This document shows positions 33,973-42,306 of a stretch of DNA of 64,000 nucleotides, one piece after another. Location of the stretch: the NCBI GenBank assembly GCA_036506155.1, contig DASXSF010000153.1, positions 62,001 through 126,000 of the forward strand, given 5' to 3'. The notes under the pieces are model-generated. The model was not told the DNA's origin. It saw only the letters and a program-made list of their open reading frames with translations, and did not search any database. Each line of letters opens with the position of its first letter. Position 1 is the stretch's first letter. Both the position numbers and the translations under genes were made by a program. The DNA comes from DASXRA01 sp036506155 (GTDB lineage: Bacteria > Actinomycetota > Actinomycetes > Mycobacteriales > Jatrophihabitantaceae).

Positions 33973-35450
33973 CGTACGAGGACGTACTGGAGCGGTACGA
34001 GCCGGTGATCGGGCTCGAGACACACGTCGAGCTGGGCACCGTGTCGAAGATGTTCTGCGGCTGCTCCACGGCGTTCGGCGCCGAGCCGAACACGCAGGTG
34101 TGCCCGGTCTGCCTCGGGCTTCCGGGCAGCCTGCCGGTGGCGAACGAGAAGGCGATCGAGTCGACCATACGCATCGGTCTGGCGCTCAACTGCACGATCG
34201 CCGAGTGGTGCCGGTTCGCGCGCAAGAACTACTTCTACCCGGACATGCCGAAGAACTACCAGATCTCGCAATCCGACGAACCCCTTTGCGTCAACGGGAA
34301 TCTCGACGTCGAGGTAAATGGTCAGTCGTACCGGGTAGGCATCGAGCGCGTGCACCTCGAGGAGGACACCGGCAAGAACACCCACGTCGGGCGTAGCGGG
34401 CGGATTCACGGTGCCGACTACTCGCTGGTCGACTACAACCGGGCCGGCATCCCGCTCGTCGAGATCGTGACCAAGCCGGTGACCGGGACCGGGGCGCTCG
34501 CACCTGAGGTGGCGCGCGCCTACGTGACCGAGCTGCGCGACATCCTGCGCACGCTCGATGTCAGCGACGTGCGCATGGAACAGGGCAGCCTGCGCTGTGA
34601 CGTCAACACCTCGCTGCACCCCGTAGGCGCCACAGATTGGGGCACGCGCACCGAGACCAAGAACGTCAACTCGCTACGGTCGGTCGAGCGCGCCGTCCGT
34701 TCGGAGATGCTGCGCCAGGCGGAGATCCTCGACGCCGACGGCAAGATCACCCAGGAAACGCGGCACTTCATCGAGACAACCGGCGATACCCGCGCCGGTC
34801 GCAGCAAAGAGGAAGCCACCGACTACCGATACTTCCCGGAGCCCGACCTCGTTCCGCTTGCCCCGGACGCGGCGTGGGTCGAGCAGCTGCGCGGGACTCT
34901 GCCTGAGCTTCCGGCCGTCCGGCGGGCGCGTACCCGCGAGACGCTCGGCATCTCTGCCGATGACATGCGGCAGATGGCCAACGCCGGCGTGGTCGACGTT
35001 GTCGGCGCCACCGTCGATGCGGGTGCACCGGTCGGTGAGGCGCGCAACTGGTGGTTGGGCTATCTGGCGCAGAAGGCGAACGAGCGTGAGGTGGACGCCG
35101 CCGACCTCGGTATCACCCCGGCGCAGGTGGCCCGCATCGTGGCGCTCGTCGGCGACGGCACGCTGTCCGTCGCGCTCGGGCGGCAGGTGGTCGACGCCGT
35201 GCTCGACACGGGCGCCGACGTCGATGCCGTGGTTGCCGAGCGGGGATTGCAGGTCGTCTCCGACACAGACGTCCTGGCCAAGGCCGCGGATGAGGCGATC
35301 GCCGCCAATCCCGACGTTGCCGAGAAGGTCCGTGGCGGCAAGGTCAACGCTGTCGGCCCGCTGATCGGTGCGGTGCGCAAGGCGACGGGCGGCCAGGCCG
35401 ACGCCGCCACGGTCCGCGCGATCCTGCTGGAGAAGCTAGGAGCACAGTGA
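33969..35450 (+). CDS. gatB: Asp/Glu-tRNA amidotransferase subunit B
   Basis: This kinase-like subunit binds and activates the mischarged tRNA. The 493 residues include 'YEPVIGLETHVEL', the zinc-site cysteines 'CGCSTAF...VCPVCLGLPGSLPV', 'YFYPDMPKNYQISQ' and a C-terminal YqeY-like helical tail domain. It is last of the core operon, and the DUF2332 gene overlaps its stop. Confidence 0.97.
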   Translation: MTYEDVLERYEPVIGLETHVELGTVSKMFCGCSTAFGAEPNTQVCPVCLGLPGSLPVANEKAIESTIRIGLALNCTIAEWCRFARKNYFYPDMPKNYQISQSDEPLCVNGNLDVEVNGQSYRVGIERVHLEEDTGKNTHVGRSGRIHGADYSLVDYNRAGIPLVEIVTKPVTGTGALAPEVARAYVTELRDILRTLDVSDVRMEQGSLRCDVNTSLHPVGATDWGTRTETKNVNSLRSVERAVRSEMLRQAEILDADGKITQETRHFIETTGDTRAGRSKEEATDYRYFPEPDLVPLAPDAAWVEQLRGTLPELPAVRRARTRETLGISADDMRQMANAGVVDVVGATVDAGAPVGEARNWWLGYLAQKANEREVDAADLGITPAQVARIVALVGDGTLSVALGRQVVDAVLDTGADVDAVVAERGLQVVSDTDVLAKAADEAIAANPDVAEKVRGGKVNAVGPLIGAVRKATGGQADAATVRAILLEKLGAQ

Positions 35451-36409
35451 TCGGGATGCAGGAGGCCGATACGGCCGCCCGCTACCGGCGCTTCGCAGAG
35501 GTCGAGGTCCGCCCGTATTCCCCGAGCTACGAGAACTTGTGCCTCGGTGTCGCGGGCGACGCGACGCTACTCGCCCGGCTGGCGGAGTTGCCGCCGCCGA
35601 AGCGTCAGCCGAACCTGTTGCTCGCTGCGGTGCGGTATCTCTTCGGCCCGGTGGGCTCGTATCCCGCGTTTCGCGACTTCGTGCTCAGCCGGTGGAGCGC
35701 CGTGGCCACGACGATCCTGGCTCGGCGCACCCAGACGAATGAGCCGGGCCGGTGCGCCGCGTTGCTGCCTGCGCTGGCCGCGTTGCCGCAACCTCTGGCG
35801 TTGATCGAGGTGGGCGCATCCGCGGGCCTGTGCCTCTACCCGGACCGCTACGCCTACCACTACACGCTCGGCGATCTGGAACACCGCGTCGGGACGTCAC
35901 CGGTCTTGCTGCGCTGCGCGGCCGACGGGCCGGTGCCGCTTCCGTCGGCCGCACCGGAGATCGCCTGGCGTGCCGGGCTGGACCTGAACCCGCTCGACGT
36001 CCGCGACGACGAGGATGTGCGCTGGCTGGAATCGCTGATCTGGCCGGAGCAGTCCGAGCGCTTCGACGTGCAGCGTCGCGCGGTCAGGCTCGCCCGCGCC
36101 GATCCGCCCCGCATCGTGCGCGGCGACCTGCTGCGTGATCTGCCGGCACTCGCCGCCGAGGCCCCGGACGGGGCGACTCTGGTGGTGTTTCACACCGCGG
36201 TGCTCGGCTATGTCGACGCCGCTGGGCGGGCCGCGTTCACTGACACCATGCGCAGTCTCGACGCAACCTGGATCAGCAACGAGATGCCCGGGCTTGTCCC
36301 CGGCACCGACGTCGACACCGGGGCAGCGGCCCGCATCGTGCTTGCCCGCGACCAGCGTCCGCTGGCGCTGGCCGGGGCGCACGGCCAGTCGCTGACCTGG
36401 CTGCCGTGA
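35447..36409 (+). CDS. DUF2332-family protein
   Basis: A 320-residue soluble protein with the signature DUF2332 layout: 'RYRRFAEVEVRPYSPSYENLCLGVAGD', 'PNLLLAAVRYLF', 'QTNEPGRCAALLPALA', 'IEVGASAGLCLYPDRY' and 'VFHTAVLGYVD'. The 'EVGASAGL' stretch recalls a SAM-binding motif I, so a methyltransferase-like fold is possible, but no activity is known. It is coupled to gatB by a 4-bp overlap and is probably carried along in the transcript. Confidence 0.85.
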   Translation: MIGMQEADTAARYRRFAEVEVRPYSPSYENLCLGVAGDATLLARLAELPPPKRQPNLLLAAVRYLFGPVGSYPAFRDFVLSRWSAVATTILARRTQTNEPGRCAALLPALAALPQPLALIEVGASAGLCLYPDRYAYHYTLGDLEHRVGTSPVLLRCAADGPVPLPSAAPEIAWRAGLDLNPLDVRDDEDVRWLESLIWPEQSERFDVQRRAVRLARADPPRIVRGDLLRDLPALAAEAPDGATLVVFHTAVLGYVDAAGRAAFTDTMRSLDATWISNEMPGLVPGTDVDTGAAARIVLARDQRPLALAGAHGQSLTWLP

Positions 36410-37386
36410 GCCTGCTGGCGGCGATGTTGCTGTTCGTCATCGCCGACCCGCGCATCAACGAGGCGAGCGGCATCGCTGCGAGCATCGTCGACCCCCAGGT
36501 GGTGTACGTGCAGAACGACAGCGGCGACGCGCCGCGGTTCTTCGCGCTGGACGCCCGCACCGGCCGAACCGCCGCCACGTACACCGTGCCGGGCGCGACG
36601 AACGTCGACTGGGAGGACCTCGCAGTGGCCCGCGACCGGCGCGGCGTTGCCTCCGTCTGGCTGGCCGACATAGGTGACAACGACGCGGGCCGCGCCGACG
36701 TGTGCATCTACCGCGTGGACGAACGGCGAGCCGGCACCGCCGTCGAGCCGCCCGAGGTGTGGCGCCTGCGCTATCCGGACGGCCCGCACGACGCCGAATC
36801 GCTCGCGGTGGCTCCGGGCGGGGCGGCGTTCATCGTGACGAAATCGCTACTCGGCAGCTCGGCTGTATATGCCGTTCCCCCGCGGCCTAGCGGTGTGCAG
36901 ACGCTGCGCAAGATCGGCGAGATCCGGTTCGCACTCACCGGTACGCTCGGCGGTCCCAACGTCGTCGGCGAGCTCGCCGCGACCGGCGCGGCATTCTCCC
37001 GGGACGGCACGGTGTTCGCCGTCCGTACTTACACCGATGCCTACCTTTGGCGGGTCGCGCACGGTGACGTGGCGGCGGCGCTCCGCGCCGCACCGGTGCG
37101 GGTGCCGCTGCCGGCCCAACCGCAGGGTGAGGGCATCGCCGTAGCCGGATCGCGGCTGCTTATCGACTCCGAGGGCCGTGGCTCGGCGGTGTACGCCCTG
37201 CCGCTGCCGCGCGCTGCCGGCACGTCGCTGACGCCCTCGTCCTCGCCGACGCCGCACCCGACGTCGACGCCCGAAGAGCAGCAGGAGAGCCGGGATCCCT
37301 TCCCGATCGGCATCGTGGCCGCGGCGCTCGCCGTCGCTGGGGCATTGGCCGTATGGCTGCGCCGCGTTGTCAGCCGCAGACGCTAG
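36406..37386 (+). CDS. Probable exported beta-propeller-like protein with C-terminal anchor
   Basis: The 326 residues begin with a short hydrophobic start (MSLLAAMLLFVIA). Repeated beta-strand blocks of propeller type follow ('VDWEDLAVARD..VWLADIGDND', 'DAESLAVAPGGAAFIVTK', 'GAAFSRDGTVFAVRTYTDAYLW', 'QGEGIAVAGSRLLIDSEG'), then a Ser/Thr/Pro-rich stalk and a C-terminal membrane helix (about 300-320) with an Arg tail. This suggests a surface-anchored extracytoplasmic domain. The function is unknown; the phrase pattern 'SGIA...DPQVVYVQNDS' recalls phytase-like propellers. Confidence 0.7.
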   Translation: MSLLAAMLLFVIADPRINEASGIAASIVDPQVVYVQNDSGDAPRFFALDARTGRTAATYTVPGATNVDWEDLAVARDRRGVASVWLADIGDNDAGRADVCIYRVDERRAGTAVEPPEVWRLRYPDGPHDAESLAVAPGGAAFIVTKSLLGSSAVYAVPPRPSGVQTLRKIGEIRFALTGTLGGPNVVGELAATGAAFSRDGTVFAVRTYTDAYLWRVAHGDVAAALRAAPVRVPLPAQPQGEGIAVAGSRLLIDSEGRGSAVYALPLPRAAGTSLTPSSSPTPHPTSTPEEQQESRDPFPIGIVAAALAVAGALAVWLRRVVSRRR

Positions 37387-37389
37387 TGT
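37384..37389 (+). promoter_or_regulatory. -10 box (TAGTGT) of the pyridoxamine-oxidase-like gene
   Basis: TAGTGT overlaps the stop of the preceding gene and lies 7 nt before GTG 37397. It favours that start over one ten codons upstream. Confidence 0.4.
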
Positions 37390-37396
37390 CCCGTCA

Positions 37397-37828
37397 GTGA
37401 CCAGTTGGGCCGACGTACAGCGTGAGGTACCTGAGCTCGCCGAGCGCGTGCGGGCGCTTTTCGACGCACGCAAACACAAGACGATGGCGACGCTCCGCTC
37501 CGACGGCTCGCCACGGATCAGCGGCATCGAGCTCAGCTTTGCCGACGGCGAGCTGCGGTTCGGGTCGATGGCCCGCTCGGTGAAGGGCCAGGACCTGCGC
37601 CGCGACCCGCGCCTGGCGGTACACAGCCCTACTGTCGACCCGCCGCCGGACGACCCCGGCGGCTGGCCCGGCGAGGCGAAGGTCGCCGGACGTGCGGTAC
37701 GCGACGGCGACGGTTTCCGCATCGACATCGCTGAGGTGGCGCTGACCCGGCTCGGGACGCCCGCGGACCACCTGGTGATCGAGTCGTGGCATCCCGGCCG
37801 CGGGTATGAACGACGGGAGCGCCGCTGA
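37397..37828 (+). CDS. Pyridoxamine 5'-phosphate oxidase-family (FMN-binding) protein
   Basis: The 143-residue split-barrel protein has 'HKTMATLRSDGSPRISGIELSFADGELRFGSMARSVKGQDLRRDPRLAVHSP', the usual flavin/F420-binding core of this family, followed by 'RIDIAEVALTRL'. It is not the true PdxH (too short, no PLP-site tail). It is likely an FMN- or F420-dependent reductase or a heme/flavin binder. Its stop overlaps the start of the VOC gene (TGATG). Confidence 0.82.
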   Translation: MTSWADVQREVPELAERVRALFDARKHKTMATLRSDGSPRISGIELSFADGELRFGSMARSVKGQDLRRDPRLAVHSPTVDPPPDDPGGWPGEAKVAGRAVRDGDGFRIDIAEVALTRLGTPADHLVIESWHPGRGYERRERR

Positions 37829-38490
37829 TGGCCATGGCGCGGTTCAAGGATCTTGTGCTGGACGCCGTCGATGCGCAGCTACTCGGCAGATTCTGGGCGC
37901 AGGCGCTCCGCCTCGACTGGCACGTCCAGGACAATGGCGACGGCTGGCTGAGCGGGCCGACGCCCCGGCACACCATCTGGATCAACCAGGTACCCGAGCC
38001 GATCACTGCCAAGAACCGGGTGCATTTCGACGTCTACGTGACCAGCCTCGCCGAACTCGAGGCACTCGGGGCCACGGTCGTTGAGTCACAGTCGAGGTGG
38101 ACGGTAATGGCCGATCCGGAAGGAACTTTGTTCTGCGCATTCCTGCGCGACGAAGTGCCACCCGATCGCCTGCACGGGCTGGTCGTCGACAGCGCCGACC
38201 CCGTAGCGATCGCCACCTGGTGGGCCGGCGTGTTCCATGCGCCGGTCGAAATCAGCCCGCAGGGCTGGGCCACCGTGTCGGAGATCCCGGGCATCCCCAT
38301 GCTCACACTGGACTTCAACCCGGTGCCGGAACCGAAGACCGTGAAGAATCGCGTTCACTGGGACGTCGAGGCCACTGACGTCGGGCTTCTTGTCGACGCC
38401 GGCGCCACCCTGCTGCGCCCGCAGGGCAGCGACCTCGACTGGCACGTGCTCGCCGACCCTCAGGGCAACGAGTTCTGCGCATTCAGCTAG
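37828..38490 (+). CDS. Two-domain VOC (glyoxalase-like) protein
   Basis: The 220 residues form two tandem glyoxalase_6-like halves of about 110 residues. Each has the pattern 'fw...L.w.v......w......p...i..n.vPEP.t.KNRVH.DV' and ends 'ADPEG..FCAF'. The conserved His in 'NRVHFDV'/'NRVHWDV' and the Glu-like positions could bind metal in some family members. Substrate unknown. It is coupled to the preceding gene by TGATG. Confidence 0.85.
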   Translation: MAMARFKDLVLDAVDAQLLGRFWAQALRLDWHVQDNGDGWLSGPTPRHTIWINQVPEPITAKNRVHFDVYVTSLAELEALGATVVESQSRWTVMADPEGTLFCAFLRDEVPPDRLHGLVVDSADPVAIATWWAGVFHAPVEISPQGWATVSEIPGIPMLTLDFNPVPEPKTVKNRVHWDVEATDVGLLVDAGATLLRPQGSDLDWHVLADPQGNEFCAFS

Positions 38491-38506
38491 ATCGGGGGCG
38501 GGTGTC

Positions 38507-39166
38507 TCAGCCGGCGGGTAGCAGGCCGATCGCGCGGGCCGCGACGAGTCCGACGGTGACCAGTGATATCAGCGCTTGGACGAGCATCAGCAGCTTGGCC
38601 CACCGGGACAGCGGCATGGTGTCGGTAGGTGAGAACGCGGTGGAGTTCGTGAACGACACGTACAGGTAGTCGATGAAGGTAGCGCTCCAGTGCGGATCCA
38701 GCCGCGGATCGCTCATCTGGGGGAACAAGAAGTCGGTCCGCCCGCGTCCGCCGGCGGCGCGCGCGACCGGGCCGCCGCGGTCGAACTCCCAGTACCACAG
38801 CGCGAACGCGATTACGTTCGTCAGCCAGATGCCCGCTCCGGAAGCCAGGATCTTCGCCGCGCTCACCTGTTCCGCGGTCACGATCGCGTGCACCAGCAGC
38901 CCTGTCGAGACCGCGTTCGTGATTGCGAGAATCCCGACCAACAGCAGCGACAGGCGGCGCAATATCGGCCGGTCGACCTGCAGCGGACCCGGGTTGCGGA
39001 TGGCAAGCACGAGGCATAGTGCGGCTTCCAACGACGGCGCGGCGGTGCGCGGCCGCAGCACGAACTTGTCGGGCAACGCCAGTTGTATCCCGATCGCAAT
39101 CGCGATCACAGCCAGCACCGTCCATCGCTGCTCGCCGCGGTGCGGGCGCAGCCACGCCGGCACCAA
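38507..39166 (-). CDS. Membrane protein with ion-channel-like C-terminus; start uncertain
   Basis: About 219 residues with four hydrophobic helices (about 18-35, 45-60, 70-95, 105-122), 'LTNVIAFALWYWEFDRGGP', then 'FIDYLYVSFTNSTAFSPTDTMPLSRWAKLLMLVQALISLVTVGLV'. That last block has the shape of a two-helix K+-channel pore, but with no TVGYG filter. The first in-frame starts are TTG 39166 and GTG 39163. Upstream, in the same frame and after a TGA at 39194-39196, lies ATG 39256 with 20 sensible codons, so the gene may originally have started there. Confidence 0.7.
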   Translation of the reverse strand: MVPAWLRPHRGEQRWTVLAVIAIAIGIQLALPDKFVLRPRTAAPSLEAALCLVLAIRNPGPLQVDRPILRRLSLLLVGILAITNAVSTGLLVHAIVTAEQVSAAKILASGAGIWLTNVIAFALWYWEFDRGGPVARAAGGRGRTDFLFPQMSDPRLDPHWSATFIDYLYVSFTNSTAFSPTDTMPLSRWAKLLMLVQALISLVTVGLVAARAIGLLPAG

Positions 39167-39445
39167 CGCGTGCGCACCGCTCAGCGGGCGCAGTCACCGC
39201 GCGACCTCCTCGGGGAGCTCAGACCCGGTGCCCTTAGCGGCGTTCTCATCGGTCATGGCGGCATCATCGCCCCTGCGATGCCGCAACCCGATCCCGGCCG
39301 GGTACTCCGGCGTGATCAGGCTTTGGTCGCAACGCAGGTCACGAGGTCTGCCGCCGAGGACTGCGACCAGCTTGGCGTTTCGTGCTTGCTGCATGTCGGG
39401 TCGCACAGAGGAGTCGGGCACGTGTGCGGTCTGGATCTCCAGGCG

Positions 39446-39898
39446 TCATTCGAACCAGTAGTCGAGGTGGACCTGGGCGCCTTCACCAAGGTTCGCGCGG
39501 AAACCGCCGGTGCCGCGCAGCCCGGTCAGCTCGCCGGTTCCCGAGCCGGGGACCACGAACCAGTCCCCGCTGACGATGCTGTCCTGCACGGTTCCCGCGT
39601 CCTGCAGGAGGAACGTCCCGCGCCGGCCGCCGACGACGCCGGCCACGCGTTCGATCCCGACGAAGCTGGCCGAACCGTCGGAGTGTGCCGCCTGCAAGAA
39701 CTCGACGACGCCCTCACCGGAGATGTCGCCGGTGAAGCTTTCCTCGACGTGGATCCGGGTCAGTGCCGGGCCGTCGGCCGGTTCGTCGTAGGCGGCGGGC
39801 TGGTACTGATGGACCGTGATCACGGCGTCGGCGCGAATGGGCGAGTGGTCTGCGGCAGTCAATTCTCGGCGCCCTTCCTCTTCTGTGTTGTGCTCCAC
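39446..39898 (-). CDS. DUF3224-domain protein
   Basis: The 150 residues have the DUF3224 beta-barrel core: 'RIHVEESFTGDISGEGVVEFLQA', 'GSASFVGIERVAGVVGGRRGTFLLQDAGTV' and 'GTGELTGLRGTGGF'. Proteins of this allene-oxide-cyclase-like fold have no settled function. It is followed on the opposite side by a 189-bp gap to the membrane-protein upstream region, in which nothing further is supported. The DJ-1 gene lies 26 bp upstream on the same strand. Confidence 0.85.
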   Translation of the reverse strand: MEHNTEEEGRRELTAADHSPIRADAVITVHQYQPAAYDEPADGPALTRIHVEESFTGDISGEGVVEFLQAAHSDGSASFVGIERVAGVVGGRRGTFLLQDAGTVQDSIVSGDWFVVPGSGTGELTGLRGTGGFRANLGEGAQVHLDYWFE

Positions 39899-39924
39899 GT
39901 TTGATTGCGGGCGGCGCTTCAGGG

Positions 39925-40692
39925 TCAGATACCGAGCGATTCGATCAACATCTCGGCGACCTTTCTGGCGGAGTACTGCTGCTGCCCGGTGATCAGCCGG
40001 CCGTCGCGCACCGCGAACGCCTTGAACATACCGCCCTGCACGTAGTTCGCTCCCCGCTGCCTTAGCTCGTCCTCAACTCGGAACGGCATCACCCGCTGTC
40101 CGACGAACCCGTCGCTGAAATCTTCCTCGACGTTCGCGAACCCGGTGACCGTCTTGGCGTCGACGAGGTAGCTGCCGTCAGAAAGCCGAAGGTCGACGAG
40201 CGCCGCCGTTCCGTGGCAGTACACGCAAGTCGGCTTCTCCGCCTCGTAGAAGTAGCGAATCGCGTCGTGCACCTCCTCGTTGTCGCGGAAGCTGAACATG
40301 GGCGCCTGCCCACCGGCGACCATGATCGCGTCGTACGTGTCGAGGTCCACGTCCGCGAGCCTCGGCGTGTCCTGCAACAACGCCACCAGCTCAGGGGTGT
40401 TGAGGAAGCCCATCGTGATCAGGTCGTCCGCAGACCACTTCGACTCATCGCGTGGGTCGCTGAGCGAGTCCATCTCGACCTTGCCCCCATTCGGGCTCGC
40501 GATCGTGACGGCAACGCCGCGCTGCGTCAGCTCGTAGTACGGATGGGTTACCTCGGCCCCCCAGAACCCGACCGGCCAGCCCAGGGTGGTCGATGTCGTC
40601 GGGTTCGCGACCAAGATCAGCACTTGCTTCGGGCGCGACGACACGCGATCGACCCGCATGTGGTGGTCGGCGGCGCTCTGATCATTTGCCAT
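39925..40692 (-). CDS. DJ-1/PfpI-family glutamine amidotransferase-like protein
   Basis: The 255 residues have a nucleophile Cys at about 159 in 'TCVYCHGTAALVD' and an early Glu in 'FWGAEVTHPYYEL'. This resembles the Hsp31/glyoxalase III-type branch with a small cap. It probably detoxifies reactive carbonyls or acts as a chaperone. The ATG at 40692 has GGAGG 9 nt upstream, a strong ribosome site. It is divergent from a LysR regulator across a gap with two identical palindromes, so it is the likely target. Confidence 0.88.
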   Translation of the reverse strand: MANDQSAADHHMRVDRVSSRPKQVLILVANPTTSTTLGWPVGFWGAEVTHPYYELTQRGVAVTIASPNGGKVEMDSLSDPRDESKWSADDLITMGFLNTPELVALLQDTPRLADVDLDTYDAIMVAGGQAPMFSFRDNEEVHDAIRYFYEAEKPTCVYCHGTAALVDLRLSDGSYLVDAKTVTGFANVEEDFSDGFVGQRVMPFRVEDELRQRGANYVQGGMFKAFAVRDGRLITGQQQYSARKVAEMLIESLGI

Positions 40693-40746
40693 CGGGCTCA
40701 CCTCCTTGAACGGCACGTCCGACGTTATCCCCGGCTCCAGCGCTCG

Positions 40747-40761
40747 ACAAGCACAGCTTGT
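40747..40761. promoter_or_regulatory. Palindromic operator 1 (ACAAGC-N3-GCTTGT)
   Basis: A perfect 6-bp inverted repeat around 3 nt, lying between the divergent DJ-1 and LysR genes. An identical element lies 24 bp away centre to centre. This is a likely LysR binding pair. Confidence 0.7.
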
Positions 40762-40770
40762 TGTCCGACG

Positions 40771-40785
40771 ACAAGCACCGCTTGT
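40771..40785. promoter_or_regulatory. Palindromic operator 2 (ACAAGC-N3-GCTTGT)
   Basis: The second copy of the inverted repeat, on the LysR-proximal side, just upstream of the -10 of the regulator gene. Confidence 0.7.
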
Positions 40786-40807
40786 TCCTGCCGGCGTGCC
40801 GGCCGCG

Positions 40808-40813
40808 TATCGT
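40808..40813 (+). promoter_or_regulatory. -10 box (TATCGT) of the LysR gene
   Basis: TATCGT lies 7 nt before GTG 40821 and 23 bp after operator 2. This places the operators across the -35 region and suits autoregulation. Confidence 0.5.
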
Positions 40814-40820
40814 TGGCACC

Positions 40821-41729
40821 GTGGGAGCTGCTTCGGATTTCGAACTGCGCCACCTGCGCACCTTCGCCGCCGTGGCACGGCGGCGCAGTTTCACCCGAGC
40901 CGCCGACGACCTGCACATCGCCCAGCAGGCCGTCAGCCAGCAGATCAAAGCGCTCGAGCGCTCGCTCGGGGTAACCCTCCTGCGCCGCACGCCGCGACGA
41001 GTGGAACTGACCGCGGAGGGACAGGTGTTTCTCGCCGACTGCCGCCGAATTCTCGCCGCCGCCGACCGTGCCGCACGGCGGGTCCGCGCGGCCGCACGCG
41101 GCGAGCTCGGCACGCTGCGGCTCGCGTACACGCTTACGGCCGTGTGGGACACCATCCCCAGGCTGCTGGCTCGGCTGCACGACGTGCACCCCCAGGTCAC
41201 AGTCGAGGCCCGGGAGGTGTTCGGCGCCGACATCGCCGACCTGCTGCTCGCTGAGCGCTACGACCTCGCCATCGCACCGATGACCTCGTACCCCAGCGGG
41301 TTTCACACCCGAACTGTCCGTCGTGAACCGCTACGCATCGCGCTCAGCACGACCGACCCGCTCGCGCGGCGCAGACGGATCGGCCTGGCCACGCTCGCCG
41401 ACCGGCGCTTCGAGCTTTGGCCACGCGACATGGCCCCAGGCTTCTACGACACCGTCGTCGGCACCTGCCGCACGGCGGGCTTCGAACCTGCCCTCGACGA
41501 GCAGGCGGCCGGCAACACCGTCTGGGGCAACCTCGCCCGCGGCCGCGGGGTAGCGCTTATCAACGCCTCTCTCGCCGAGCAGTTGCCGCGTGGCGTAACC
41601 CTCGTCGAGCTCGCCGAGCTCAACGCGACCCTCACCTTCGACGCGATCTGGTACCGCGGCGAACCGCCAGTCATCCAACGCGCACTCGACGTCACCGGCG
41701 AACTCGCGAAGGACCAGAGCTGGCTGTAG
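40821..41729 (+). CDS. LysR-family transcriptional regulator
   Basis: The 302 residues have an N-terminal winged helix-turn-helix ('ELRHLRTFAAVARRRSFTRAADDLHIAQQAVSQQIKALERSLGVTLLRR') and a LysR substrate domain from about residue 90. The ligand is unknown. It lies back to back with the DJ-1-type gene, and paired palindromes between them are its likely site. GTG 40821 is favoured by the TATCGT box; an ATG 63 bp upstream would sit inside the operators. Confidence 0.9.
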   Translation: MGAASDFELRHLRTFAAVARRRSFTRAADDLHIAQQAVSQQIKALERSLGVTLLRRTPRRVELTAEGQVFLADCRRILAAADRAARRVRAAARGELGTLRLAYTLTAVWDTIPRLLARLHDVHPQVTVEAREVFGADIADLLLAERYDLAIAPMTSYPSGFHTRTVRREPLRIALSTTDPLARRRRIGLATLADRRFELWPRDMAPGFYDTVVGTCRTAGFEPALDEQAAGNTVWGNLARGRGVALINASLAEQLPRGVTLVELAELNATLTFDAIWYRGEPPVIQRALDVTGELAKDQSWL

Positions 41730-41733
41730 CCCA

Positions 41734-41759
41734 ACCGGCAGCTACACCCAGTTGCCGGT
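41734..41759. terminator. Hairpin between convergent LysR and DinB genes
   Basis: ACCGGCA and TGCCGGT form a perfect 7-bp stem with a 12-nt loop in the 58-bp convergent gap. There is no T-run, so it may be an intrinsic-like or bidirectional stop of the GC-rich actinobacterial sort. Confidence 0.4.
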
Positions 41760-41787
41760 CTCCATGACCGTCCCGAGCTGAGCGGTC

Positions 41788-42306
41788 TCAGAGGTTGTCC
41801 TGGCCGAGGCCGATCCGGCCATCGAGCAACTCCCGCGCGGCGTCGAGGTGGCCGAGATGGCGAGCGGTCTCCTCGATCATGTGCAAGACGATGAAGCGGA
41901 GGTCGGTGACGTCGTCGGCGCTGCCCTGGTTGTGCTGCCCGCGCGGTGGCGTGGACAGCGGCGTCGAGGCGAGAACGGCGTTCGTCCGCTCGATCTGGTC
42001 GCGGTAGAACACGAACACCGTGTGCGGCGGCCGAGCGGTCGTGAACGGCCCGCGTTGGTCGTCGGCGTCGTCGGCCCAGGGCAGCGGCTCGGCGCTGCCG
42101 AGGGCGACTTCCTGGAACCAGTGCCGCTCGGCGTGCCCAAGATGCTCGATCATCCCGAGCGGCGTCCAGCCCGACGGCAGCACCGGTGTTGCCAACTGCT
42201 CGGCGTCGAGGCCGGCGACGACAGCCAGTACCCGGGCGCGCTGGGCGTCCAGGAAGGCGATCAGTGTTCGGTCCGCGACGTCCCTGTCCAGCGTCGCGTG
42301 GATCAT
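41788..42306 (-). CDS. DinB-family (DUF664-like) protein
   Basis: The 172-residue four-helix DinB-fold protein has three His at typical metal positions: 'GMIEHLGHAERHWF' and 'VLHMIEETARHLGHLDAAREL'. Related proteins are thiol-dependent S-transferases or of unknown role. It is last in an ArsR-SRPBCC-DinB operon, overlapping the SRPBCC gene by 4 bp. Confidence 0.87.
   Translation of the reverse strand: MIHATLDRDVADRTLIAFLDAQRARVLAVVAGLDAEQLATPVLPSGWTPLGMIEHLGHAERHWFQEVALGSAEPLPWADDADDQRGPFTTARPPHTVFVFYRDQIERTNAVLASTPLSTPPRGQHNQGSADDVTDLRFIVLHMIEETARHLGHLDAARELLDGRIGLGQDNL

Noticed and set aside
39194..39196. TGA as a selenocysteine codon
   Set aside because: No SECIS-like hairpin or selenoprotein family is evident, and an Arg CGA mutation or a later start explains it more simply.
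39257..39445. Coding frame in the 189-bp gap before the DUF3224 gene
   Set aside because: Possible frames are Arg-rich with no sensible start or family. Nothing supported was found.
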